This document shows, piece by piece, positions 1 to 7,446 of a stretch of DNA of 8,436 bases. Origin of the DNA: JBBRHH01 sp038222915. Lineage in GTDB: Bacteria > Planctomycetota > Phycisphaerae > Tepidisphaerales > Tepidisphaeraceae. Where the stretch lies: contig JBBRHH010000254.1 in the NCBI GenBank assembly GCA_038222915.1, positions 1-8,436 on the forward strand. The letters run 5' to 3'. Position 1 is the first letter of the stretch. The number at the start of each line of letters is the position of its first letter. The notes beneath the pieces were generated by a model. That model did no database searches. It was not told the origin of the DNA and saw nothing but the letters and a program-made list of their open reading frames with translations. The position numbers and the translations under genes were made by a program.

Positions 1-140
1 CGCGATTGATCGATTCGGGCGAGTTGCGCGTGGTCGTCGACGCCGAAGTGCCATTTCTCAAGGCAGACGCCGCGTATACGGGGGAAATCAAGCAGCGGCT
101 TGGCCGCGGCAAAGTGGTCGTTGCCGTCAATGCACGATGA
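1..140 (+). CDS. C-terminal end of a medium-chain dehydrogenase/quinone oxidoreductase-like protein (5'-truncated)
   Basis: An open frame enters from the left edge (first whole codon at base 3) and stops at TGA 138-140, giving 45 residues. It begins RLIDSGELRVVVDAEVPF and ends GRGKVVVAVNAR. This is the usual C-terminal pattern of the MDR superfamily (zinc-type alcohol dehydrogenases and NADPH:quinone oxidoreductases): a helix ending in 'L(I/V)DSG-L', a strand 'RVVVD', a 'P(F/L)..A..A' segment leading into the last helix, and a closing 'GRGKVVV.V' strand. Members are usually about 310-340 residues, so most of the gene, including any nucleotide-binding and zinc sites, lies outside the window; cofactor and substrate cannot be judged. 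It is cytoplasmic in known families. The last 14 bp overlap the 3' end of the opposite-strand lipoprotein gene. No start codon lies inside the window, so a start-to-stop search would miss it. Confidence 0.65.
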   Translation, partial: RLIDSGELRVVVDAEVPFLKADAAYTGEIKQRLGRGKVVVAVNAR

Positions 141-1143
141 AAACAGGCTTGGTGGAGGGAGCAGCTTGTGTAGCGGGCTTGCTGGATGGAGCCGTGTAAT
201 CGAACACACTGAACCCTTTGTCGTCGAGAAGGATGGGCAGGGTGGAGAGTGGATCGCGCAACGATTTGGCGCGGCTCTGCCAGCCGGGATAGAGCACGGC
301 GAGGAGCTTCTCGTTGTGCTGGTCGACAAATCGAATGTCGCGGGCCGAGCTGGCGAGGATCACCAGGCTGTCCTGACTCTGCCAGGTTTTCTGCACAAGC
401 GGAAGAAATCCCGGAAGCAGGATGATCGCCGGGTTTGCGCCGGGCGCAATTCCGCCGGCCTTGCCCATCGGGGCGAATGACGTCGTCAGCAGGTTGGCTT
501 CGGTCAAAGCGGGTTTCAAATTTTCCAGAGCTGCTTTGTCGACGGCAGGCCAGTCTACTTTCCAATCGGCCAGCACCTGCGCCGAAACCGGCTGGGGCGG
601 CGCACCGCCGCCAAGTTCCGCCATCGGCGTCCAGGTAAGATCTGCAATGACATTCACCGAGTGCAGCGCCGCGGTTGGGCCAAGCGGCTGCGCGAGATCT
701 CGCAATTCTTCGCGCGACACCAGCCGCGGCTGGAGAATTGTTTTTGCTTTCTCAAATCCCATCGCTCGTAGACGATCCTGATCGAAGGGCGCCAATTGCG
801 TGTGCAGGTGTGATAGCAGGATATCGCGTTTCTTAGCGCCCTCGACCAGCAAGGCCCCCTGAAGCGGAGCCAGATCGACCGACTTGTGTTGGCCATCGGC
901 GTCCAGATTGATTGTGCCTGCATCGCCCTTGGTGGCGGTCACGTCGGGACGTTCGAATTTTACGATGTCGATGGTCAGGTCCTTGGTCGCCTCCAGTTGC
1001 TCGGCAAGATGTTTTACGCTCGCCTGCCGGGCGGTCTGGAAAGCCTCCGGATGCGAGTCAGGTGCTTGGGGCCCGGGGCAACCGGCCAGGCCGAGAGTTG
1101 CGGTCGTCAGAAGAAGAACGATTTTGCGGAATTTGGTGTGCAT
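127..1143 (-). CDS. Putative lipoprotein of unknown function, 338 aa
   Basis: The product starts MHTKFRKIVLLLTTATLGLAGC: a basic n-region (K4, R6, K7), a hydrophobic core, and a lipobox LAGC with the acylated cysteine at residue 22. This is a textbook type II signal, so an envelope lipoprotein is expected. I chose ATG at 1143 over the in-frame TTG at 1155, because the TTG only adds MDSS before a typical signal peptide; a weak GGA-type Shine-Dalgarno sits just upstream. The mature part is mixed alpha/beta. Near residues 245-310 runs a hydrophobic strand 'DSLVILASS', then a helical stretch and 'DPLSTLPILLDDKGFSVF'. The protein ends in a Pro/Ala/Thr/Ser-rich tail at about 320-338. The middle ('VDLAPL' then 'ILQPRLVSREEL') and end recall the layout of DUF1444 (YtpQ-like) proteins, but this is from memory of the pattern and is tentative. 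The gene converges on the dehydrogenase and diverges from the large exported protein, so it is probably its own transcript. I see no convincing promoter for it. Function unknown. Confidence 0.8.
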   Translation of the reverse strand: MHTKFRKIVLLLTTATLGLAGCPGPQAPDSHPEAFQTARQASVKHLAEQLEATKDLTIDIVKFERPDVTATKGDAGTINLDADGQHKSVDLAPLQGALLVEGAKKRDILLSHLHTQLAPFDQDRLRAMGFEKAKTILQPRLVSREELRDLAQPLGPTAALHSVNVIADLTWTPMAELGGGAPPQPVSAQVLADWKVDWPAVDKAALENLKPALTEANLLTTSFAPMGKAGGIAPGANPAIILLPGFLPLVQKTWQSQDSLVILASSARDIRFVDQHNEKLLAVLYPGWQSRAKSLRDPLSTLPILLDDKGFSVFDYTAPSSKPATQAAPSTKPVFIVH

Positions 1144-1212
1144 GGAGCTATCCAACAGTCTAAATCGGCTGGATCAAGCGTTCCAGTGAATTGTTCCACC
1201 CGAGCCGTTTGA

Positions 1213-1241
1213 TTAACAGCGCCCGGTCCCGCTCGTATAGT
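1213..1241 (+). promoter_or_regulatory. Near-consensus sigma-70-type promoter for the large exported protein
   Basis: A -35-like TTAACA (1213-1218) and a -10-like TATAGT (1236-1241) are separated by exactly 17 bp. Each hexamer has one mismatch to TTGACA/TATAAT. Transcription would start near 1248 and leave a leader of about 37 nt before the ATG at 1285. In GC-rich DNA such a match is unlikely to be accidental, and it lies in the only gap upstream of the 6-kb gene. No operator or hairpin is evident beside it. Confidence 0.6.
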
Positions 1242-1273
1242 GGGCAGAGCACATCGGGGGCGATTGTGATTAC

Positions 1274-1280
1274 GAGGTGG
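1274..1280 (+). promoter_or_regulatory. Ribosome binding site fixing the start of the large gene
   Basis: GAGGTGG lies 4 nt before ATG 1285. It supports this start, which also places a good signal peptide at the N-terminus. Confidence 0.65.
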
Positions 1281-1284
1281 AACG

Positions 1285-4200
1285 ATGTCGTTTTCGCGGA
1301 ATGGAACTAGAACCGTTGGCGTCTGGTCGCTGCTAGCCGTGGTGTTGGCAGTCAGTGCGCTGGGCGCCCCAAGGAAGACTGGGCCAGCCGACGACAAAGC
1401 TCTCGATGGAATTGACGACAACAACAAGAAGGGCATTGAAGGCGATTTTTACATTGCGATCGTGGGCCCGGATGGCAACTCAATCAACACGAACCGATTC
1501 GTCCGTGGCATTCCCCGACGCTGGGCCGTCTCTGAATTCCCGCATGTCTTCTCGCTGGACGGGAAGGCGTTGTTTACGGCCGGCGATACGCTGGATGCAA
1601 ACATCCCGGCCGCCGATGCGGTCGCGATCTTCTGCAAGGCCGACGCCGACAGTGACGGCGTCACCTACAACGGCGACTGCACCGCCCGCATCCCGCCGGG
1701 CAACTACACGATCGCGCCGTTCGGATTGAAGTTTGAGGTGGGGCATGACGTGACGGCGCGGCATGCGGCCTTGTCGGCGGATGGCAAGAAGCTGACCATT
1801 CATACAACGCCGGTGACGTTTCGCTCCGTGGATAAGGCGGGCATCAGCGCGCCGTTGAGCGGCTTTCAACTCGTCAGCGGTTCGACAAATCTGTTGGAGC
1901 ATCTGGTCGATTCCACCGGCGCGCCGGTCTTCAGCTCATTGACGCTTTATCTGCCTCGCGGCTCGGATTACCGTTCCAGTTTTGGAAACTTCAGGATCGA
2001 TGAACGCGGAACGCTGGTGGCCGGCGATGTCACCAAAGGCGTCAAGGTCGACGGGTCGACTCTCGTTCAGGAGATTGACGCGACAAACCCTCCGGCGGAG
2101 CCGGCGGTCGCAAAAGGCTACTGGCTTACGTCGCACAACCAGCGCCGGGTGTTCAAACGCGGCGAGTCCGCGCGGTTTGATGTGATCATCGCAGGTCAAT
2201 ATCCGCAGGCTGACCTTCCGGTAGTCCTGCGCGCCGGCGACAAAGGACGCGCAATCGGCAAGCTGGCCCTCCCGGCCGTAACGGGGAACTCCGATTCGCG
2301 CCTCTTCCTTCTCGACACGGGTAAACTCGCTCCGGGCAAATATGAGCTTTCACTGGACCATGCGGACGCCCATCCGTTCGCGTTTGAAATTGTGGAACTG
2401 CAGACGATCTCGCCGCTCTATCTGCTCACCGTCAACGCCTGCGGCGAAAGCGATTTCGCCATCGACTCCGACGGCTTGGAAGAACTGCGAAAGGCCAACG
2501 TGCGGTGCTGGGTCACCTACGGGCATGGCAGCGCGTTTGGAAGACTAGCCGACGGTGCGGTGAAGCAACCGTATCCCGCAGCGCCGGCGGATGCGCCGCC
2601 TGAGCTGAGGCGCGTCATGGACCCACCCCGCTTGCTTCTGGACGACACGCTGCGGCATGGCCTGGTCATGATCGATTACGAGAACCGCCGCGCGGGTTGG
2701 TACAACGAAGGCCTCGCCTTTCACCACACCCATCCCATGACCGTCGACCGCATGGTGCGGCGCGTCCAGATCTTCGGGCAGGAATTGGAAGACTACCCGG
2801 CCTTTTCAGGAATGAGCTACACCTGGTTCCCCTGCCTGGGCGGCTACATCGAAGGCGGCGTCTGCATCGACCCTTTCTTCGGGACGCGGATGGACATTCT
2901 GCGCAAGAAGGTCAAGGACCTGACCGGATTCGAGCCCATCACCGGCCAGGAATCCGAGAAAATGAACAAGGGGCCAATGGCGGAGAAACGAAGGCTCTCC
3001 GACCAGGCGCGCAACTATTGGCGGGTCGAGCAGCGGATGGGGTGGGCCGACACACTCGCGCACTACAACGCGAAGCTTCGGGAAGTTCGCCCTGATTTCA
3101 TCTGCACCATGAGCGAGAACGCCGGACACGATTCAGGAAAATCGCTCCCGGACATGGCGTCGGCCAACGATGTCATGTGTTTTGAGAGTTACACCGACTT
3201 TGGCGATTGGCCGATGAGCGCCGGCTTCGTGGCCGACTGGGCGCATGGCCAGATCGGTGCTGGCAAGCCGGTGTGGCAAAGTGTCGATCCAAGCCAGTCT
3301 GAGCCGTCGCTGGCCGGTAAGCAGTTCTACAAATTTGCCCGCGGTGTGGAGGGGATCGCCAACGGGATTCATCCCCCATCGGGCGCAGGATCGAATGCCA
3401 AGCGTGCCAAAACAAACAAGTTTCTGGAGCGCTACGGCGCGCTGGTGACCGACTGGTCCGCCGATACGCAGGTTGCGGTGTGCGTAAGCGAGGTCCAGTT
3501 CGCCGAATATGATGCGCATGCGCTGCACAGCTATCTGACGCGCCTCGGATATGGCCCGATCATCGTCTCGGAACGCACCCTCGAAGCCACAGGTGTTCCG
3601 GCCGGTTTAAAGGTCGTCTGTATTCCAAATCTCCGCATCCCATTCAGCACCAAGGCGGAAGAAGCACTCAAGAGCTTCATGGGCCGGGGCGGCAAAGTGT
3701 TGCTGGTTGGCGAGAAAAACGAAGTGTTGGACGGCGCGATCGTCGTGCAGACGACGCTCAAGACATTGTTTGATGTCGGCGGTTTCGCGAGTCACATGCC
3801 ATTCTGGGATGAGTTTAAGAAAGTTCGACCGGCGCTGGAGAAGGCGATGGCGGACATTGGACTCTCGCCGAGAAACGGAGCCGCGCCCGAGAAGGCGGTG
3901 GTGATTCCATCAAAGTCGGGTGGCGTTCGCTATGTGACGGTCATCTCTTCATCCATCGCAGTGCGAGATACGGAGTTTCTGCCGGCCACTGGAATCATCG
4001 TGAAGACCGGCACGGGGAAGCGGATCATCAATCTCGTGACAGGCGCGGAGCTAGCGCCCAAAGACGGAACGGTCACGCTCGATCTCGTCGACGAGCCGGT
4101 CGCTTTCCTTGCGATCCTCGAAGAAGCTCCGCAATCCGTGACCCTGCACGGGCCGGCCGAAGTAGCTGCCGGAAATGTCATCGAACTGTCCGCGGAAGTC

Positions 4201-7200
4201 GCCTCGGGAACTGCGCGAGCGCCGGTCGAGTACACGATCGCCGATGCCAAAGGCGCTGTTCGTGCCCGCTACTATCGTCTGTCTTCTGACAAGCAACCCG
4301 TCTCATATCGAGTTCCGGAAACAGATGCGGGCGGAGAGTACACGTTAAAGGCGACGGAACTGCTGACAGGTCTGACGGCGGCCGCGAAAGTTGCCGTGAA
4401 GACCGCCAGCACTATTTCCGCGGTGAGCGGGACCGAGCCCGTTTATCTGCCGCACCCCGATCGCATCGGCCTGTTCATGAAACGCCAGGAGCCGGTGCGC
4501 ATTGTCGTGGAGGAAACACAGGGAGACCTGCTTCCGCAGGCCCAGCGTCTGGTGGCCGCGTTTACAAAGGCCGGCCGAAACGCGTCGATTCAGCGCGTGT
4601 CCGACGCCTCCTACGACATGTACTGGCTGCGATTCATTCCCAACTCAGCAAATCTGAAGACGATGGCGAAGATCGACGCAGGGGAGGTCGTCGGCTATCG
4701 CGGCGACCTGAAAGCGTTCATCAATACATCCAAGCGGGCGCAGGTGCCGGAGAAGGGGGGCTGGGAGGACATCGGCCCCAAGTACATCCTCCGAAGTGAT
4801 GTGGTGCTGTTCTCAGGCGGACGAATTGCCGACAGTCTCGGGGCGCTGACCGACTGGATGCAGACGAAAGATTTCCCCGGCAAGGATCGCGGCGTACTGG
4901 AAGTAGCCCTCAGCCCCTTCTGGGCCGATCGCGATGCGATTGCAGTAGTCGCGACGGATGACGCCGGGCGAAAGCGTTCGGTGGATCGTCTTGTGGACCT
5001 CATTGAAAACGCCGGCAAGGTGCCGCCCTCGACCACATTGGCACCGGCCGTTATCGCGTCGTCGTCAGTGGCGACAGTCGGTAAGGAGCGCATCACCCTG
5101 GAAACGCCATTGAAAGGATTCGTCCCGGCCGCGCTGGTAGACGGACTTGCCGCAGCGCCGGACGGCAGCGCGGCCATTCAAATGCGCAACGCGACGGCAA
5201 TCGTCTCCACTAACGGAAGTGTGCACGCGATTCCGAGATCAGGTATCCCAACAACAGTGCTGAACGGCGGCGAAGTCTTCGCCGGCGCAGTGACCATCAC
5301 CGCGTTGCAACCTTCATGGCATTTTCCAACAGCGTGGAAAGTGACCGTCGAGCACGTTGACGGCACAGGCCATCTACAAAAGTTCGACGTGCCAAGTGAA
5401 TTCGCCGGTGCCGGTGATCAGTTTGACGGATGGGACGCCGGCTTCGCGGTGTCATCCGACGCGAAGTCATATTTTGCCGCACGCGACGGCGGCGGCTTCT
5501 TCCTGTTCGATCTGACGGCGAAATCTGTAAAAGCAGTCGACGAGCCAACCAACGACCTGCGTTTCTATGAACAGGTCCGCGTGCCGGTGAGCGTGACGGC
5601 CGCGAAGTTCTCGCCCGACGGCAGCCGGGTTGTTTACACCGTCGGCAATCATCCAACCAGCTATGGGGGAATGATGGGGCCGTCGCCAAGCCCCATGGCA
5701 ACGGCGCTGCGCGTGGTCGACGCGAAGACAGGAAAGACAATCTGGATCGCGGAAGGTCTGGACGCGCGCGACAGCTCAACATGTGCGGTCGCAAGGTGCC
5801 TTTCGATCAGCGAGGCCGGCCGTCGCATTGCGCTGATTGATTACGATCACAATGCAACGATCTTCGACGCCGAAGGCCATCGCATCTTCCACAAACCGAT
5901 CTTTGACTGGCGTGCAAAATACCAGTCCAACGCCATTCCAAAACCGATGCGGTGCGAGCTCTCGCGCGACGGCGCAACCGCACTGTTTGTGAGCGATGGG
6001 AATATTCTGCTGACCGACGGCGATGGGAAAACCATCGCGAGTTTCATCGCAAATGGACTAAGCGACGTCTGTCTGACGCCCGACGGTTCCAGGGTCTTTG
6101 GAGCAAACCTCGATGGGCACGTGACCGCGTACGATCGCGCCGGCAAACCGGTGTGGGAACTGCAAACGCAGGGCGAACGGCCAAAGATTGCCGTGGTCGA
6201 CGCCGGGCTGCTGGTGGCGGAAGGCGCAGGCAACCTATTGACTGTCGATACGGCCGGAAAAATCCTCAAGACGGTCGCATTCGCATTGGCCAAATTAGAT
6301 ACATCGGAGTTTGAAACCGTGTCGATGGCCGCCGCGCCAACCTATCGCGAACCACAAACGCTGGCCATGCTGCAAAAATTCGGCGCGAAGCTGATGCAGA
6401 CATGGGAGCCGCAGGGCCAGGCGAAAGAAGCGTTCGGAAAGAAGTTTCACCCCGTTGGCGGGCCCGTAACTTTGGAGGCCGCAGGAACCGGCCCACGCCT
6501 CGTGCACCTGGTTTACCGCCATGGAGAAAAGCCGGTCTTGGTAACCCTCGCCGACGGAGCCAAGCCCCTGACGTTCTCGCTCGATCTTCCAACCCCGGAA
6601 TACCGCGTGGTCGATCTGCCCTACGACGCCAAGCAGAAGTTGACGGTAAACATTCCCGCCGTCGACGGCCTCGAGATCGCCGAGTTGTCCGTCTATTCAT
6701 ACGCGTTCCCAAGCACCAACGGCCTGTTCGTCCGGCCCGCCGGCGCTGATCCGGACGGCCTCGGAAATAAAAAGCCCGTCAAAGGCGAAGCAGACCCAGA
6801 CCTACTCCTCGACGACAAAGACACAGGCGGGGCCGCCAAGGCAGCCAGCGGCAAGATGAAAAACGCCGCCATCTTCTCCAACAATCCCGATCCGGATCAG
6901 ATCGAAGGGCATTACCTCCGCGCCACCGGAAACCCCCTCGAGGCCTTCGACGGCCAGCGCTTCCTCGACGGCAAACCAAGCATCTGGACCCGCGTCGAGA
7001 AGGGGCCATTCGGATCCAGACTCCTGGTGGATCTGAACCACAGCGCCAAACCCAAGCTCTGCGCTACATATGAACGGACATTGAAACAGTCCGAAGTCAT
7101 GCGCGGAATCGCGGTCATGAAAGGGAAAAAAGCGGACTTTTTGGTCGGCGAAGACCCCGGACCCGACCGCCTCGGCCGGGAAAAGCGGGTTGTCGCCGGA

Positions 7201-7329
7201 GTTATCGATAATGATCAGTTCTTCAACGTCTTCGACACGCGCTCGGTAGAGATGGAAGCATTGGGCATCTATGTCTTTAGCCGCGACGGGAAAGATCTGG
7301 GTCTTTCTGAGGTCGAGCTGTACGAGTAG
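1285..7329 (+). CDS. Giant secreted multidomain protein: GH42-like TIM barrel plus beta-propeller, 2014 aa
   Basis: Export is indicated by an N-terminal signal (R5, R9, then a hydrophobic core at 11-26, likely cut near 27-28). Approximate order: residues 45-240 beta-rich, with a DADSDG calcium-loop-like motif at 120-125; 275-370 a beta-sandwich-like segment; 373-705 a TIM-barrel-like domain with 'GMSYTWFP' (509-516), 'FICTMSENAG' (605-614), 'CFESYTDFGDW' (632-642) and 'KPVWQS' (661-666); 713-840 a Rossmann/GATase-like domain with 'VVCIPNLRIP' and 'GRGGKVLLVGE', as in the trimerisation domain of GH42 beta-galactosidases; 870-948 a small beta domain; 950-1042 Ig-like; 1050-1245 alpha/beta; 1290-1670 a WD40/PQQ-like propeller (repeated 'FSPDGSRVVYT', 'LTPDGSRVFGANLDG', 'DRAGKPVWEL'); 1725-1812 and 1873-2014 jelly-roll-like, the last ending 'GLSEVELYE' as F5/8-type domains do. 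A secreted carbohydrate-active role is inferred; E611 and E634 are only candidate catalytic residues. No transmembrane anchor or C-terminal sorting signal is visible. The frame is intact throughout. It could also be a catalytically dead binding or sensing protein. Confidence 0.85.
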   Translation: MSFSRNGTRTVGVWSLLAVVLAVSALGAPRKTGPADDKALDGIDDNNKKGIEGDFYIAIVGPDGNSINTNRFVRGIPRRWAVSEFPHVFSLDGKALFTAGDTLDANIPAADAVAIFCKADADSDGVTYNGDCTARIPPGNYTIAPFGLKFEVGHDVTARHAALSADGKKLTIHTTPVTFRSVDKAGISAPLSGFQLVSGSTNLLEHLVDSTGAPVFSSLTLYLPRGSDYRSSFGNFRIDERGTLVAGDVTKGVKVDGSTLVQEIDATNPPAEPAVAKGYWLTSHNQRRVFKRGESARFDVIIAGQYPQADLPVVLRAGDKGRAIGKLALPAVTGNSDSRLFLLDTGKLAPGKYELSLDHADAHPFAFEIVELQTISPLYLLTVNACGESDFAIDSDGLEELRKANVRCWVTYGHGSAFGRLADGAVKQPYPAAPADAPPELRRVMDPPRLLLDDTLRHGLVMIDYENRRAGWYNEGLAFHHTHPMTVDRMVRRVQIFGQELEDYPAFSGMSYTWFPCLGGYIEGGVCIDPFFGTRMDILRKKVKDLTGFEPITGQESEKMNKGPMAEKRRLSDQARNYWRVEQRMGWADTLAHYNAKLREVRPDFICTMSENAGHDSGKSLPDMASANDVMCFESYTDFGDWPMSAGFVADWAHGQIGAGKPVWQSVDPSQSEPSLAGKQFYKFARGVEGIANGIHPPSGAGSNAKRAKTNKFLERYGALVTDWSADTQVAVCVSEVQFAEYDAHALHSYLTRLGYGPIIVSERTLEATGVPAGLKVVCIPNLRIPFSTKAEEALKSFMGRGGKVLLVGEKNEVLDGAIVVQTTLKTLFDVGGFASHMPFWDEFKKVRPALEKAMADIGLSPRNGAAPEKAVVIPSKSGGVRYVTVISSSIAVRDTEFLPATGIIVKTGTGKRIINLVTGAELAPKDGTVTLDLVDEPVAFLAILEEAPQSVTLHGPAEVAAGNVIELSAEVASGTARAPVEYTIADAKGAVRARYYRLSSDKQPVSYRVPETDAGGEYTLKATELLTGLTAAAKVAVKTASTISAVSGTEPVYLPHPDRIGLFMKRQEPVRIVVEETQGDLLPQAQRLVAAFTKAGRNASIQRVSDASYDMYWLRFIPNSANLKTMAKIDAGEVVGYRGDLKAFINTSKRAQVPEKGGWEDIGPKYILRSDVVLFSGGRIADSLGALTDWMQTKDFPGKDRGVLEVALSPFWADRDAIAVVATDDAGRKRSVDRLVDLIENAGKVPPSTTLAPAVIASSSVATVGKERITLETPLKGFVPAALVDGLAAAPDGSAAIQMRNATAIVSTNGSVHAIPRSGIPTTVLNGGEVFAGAVTITALQPSWHFPTAWKVTVEHVDGTGHLQKFDVPSEFAGAGDQFDGWDAGFAVSSDAKSYFAARDGGGFFLFDLTAKSVKAVDEPTNDLRFYEQVRVPVSVTAAKFSPDGSRVVYTVGNHPTSYGGMMGPSPSPMATALRVVDAKTGKTIWIAEGLDARDSSTCAVARCLSISEAGRRIALIDYDHNATIFDAEGHRIFHKPIFDWRAKYQSNAIPKPMRCELSRDGATALFVSDGNILLTDGDGKTIASFIANGLSDVCLTPDGSRVFGANLDGHVTAYDRAGKPVWELQTQGERPKIAVVDAGLLVAEGAGNLLTVDTAGKILKTVAFALAKLDTSEFETVSMAAAPTYREPQTLAMLQKFGAKLMQTWEPQGQAKEAFGKKFHPVGGPVTLEAAGTGPRLVHLVYRHGEKPVLVTLADGAKPLTFSLDLPTPEYRVVDLPYDAKQKLTVNIPAVDGLEIAELSVYSYAFPSTNGLFVRPAGADPDGLGNKKPVKGEADPDLLLDDKDTGGAAKAASGKMKNAAIFSNNPDPDQIEGHYLRATGNPLEAFDGQRFLDGKPSIWTRVEKGPFGSRLLVDLNHSAKPKLCATYERTLKQSEVMRGIAVMKGKKADFLVGEDPGPDRLGREKRVVAGVIDNDQFFNVFDTRSVEMEALGIYVFSRDGKDLGLSEVELYE

Positions 7330-7361
7330 CAAGAGGAACGGCCAACAGCACTTAAGCTAAC

Positions 7362-7377
7362 ACGGCGCAAAAGCCGT
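7362..7377 (+). repeat. Inverted repeat / hairpin 1 in the intergenic gap
   Basis: ACGGC pairs with GCCGT around the 6-nt loop GCAAAA. The 5-bp stem begins 33 nt after the stop of the large gene. The following bases (CACACCGATGG) are not T-rich, arguing against a Rho-independent terminator. Confidence 0.5.
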
Positions 7378-7390
7378 CACACCGATGGAA

Positions 7391-7412
7391 GCCCGGGTTG
7401 AGAGTCTCGGGC
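7391..7412 (+). repeat. Inverted repeat / hairpin 2, the strongest in the gap
   Basis: GCCCGGG pairs with CTCGGGC (7 bp with one G-U) around the 8-nt loop TTGAGAGT. No T-run follows. It could act as an mRNA 3'-end stabiliser for the large transcript or as part of a leader RNA for the downstream gene. Confidence 0.55.
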
Positions 7413-7416
7413 GATA

Positions 7417-7445
7417 TCGACAAAGACAACAAGAAATTCTGAAAT
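7417..7445 (+). promoter_or_regulatory. Weak candidate promoter for the downstream exported gene
   Basis: TCGACA (7417-7422, one mismatch to TTGACA) and TGAAAT (7440-7445, two mismatches to TATAAT) are separated by 17 bp. Transcription would begin near 7452, about 31 nt before the ATG. This is clearly poorer than the promoter of the large gene, and co-transcription with that gene is an alternative. Confidence 0.3.
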
Positions 7446-7446
7446 A

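Noticed and set aside
100..480. 126-codon plus-strand open frame
   Set aside because: It overlaps the dehydrogenase end in another frame and the antisense of the lipoprotein; composition is not protein-like and it lacks a good RBS.
1144..1155. Upstream TTG start at 1155 for the lipoprotein (342 aa)
   Set aside because: It only adds four residues before a standard signal peptide starting at ATG 1143; the ATG is the better start.
1144..1212. Promoter for the lipoprotein on the minus strand
   Set aside because: Only poor pairs of hexamers could be found (TAGACT with TGGAAC, at most 7 of 12 matches), so none is called.
4695..5177. 160-codon minus-strand open frame, and the similar 5297-5794 frame
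   Set aside because: Both are opposite the intact large gene, with Arg/Ser/Pro-biased composition typical of shadow translations.
6802..7332. 176-codon minus-strand open frame
   Set aside because: Antisense to the C-terminal module of the large protein; long shadow frames are expected in GC-rich coding DNA.
7362..7389. Resemblance to a c-di-GMP-I (GEMM) riboswitch through GCAAAAGCC and ACCGATGG
   Set aside because: In GEMM RNAs these pieces are separated by a helix of several tens of nt and preceded by a GNRA-capped hairpin; here they are 5 nt apart and the first hairpin is missing.
7362..7412. Intrinsic terminator for the large gene
   Set aside because: Both hairpins are followed by mixed sequence without a T-run on the plus strand.
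7384..7420. Resemblance to a cobalamin riboswitch core (GGAA followed by a GC-rich stem)
   Set aside because: The conserved CCCGC...ACTGT segment and the B12 box (AGCCAGGAGACC-type) are absent, and the space before the start codon is too short.
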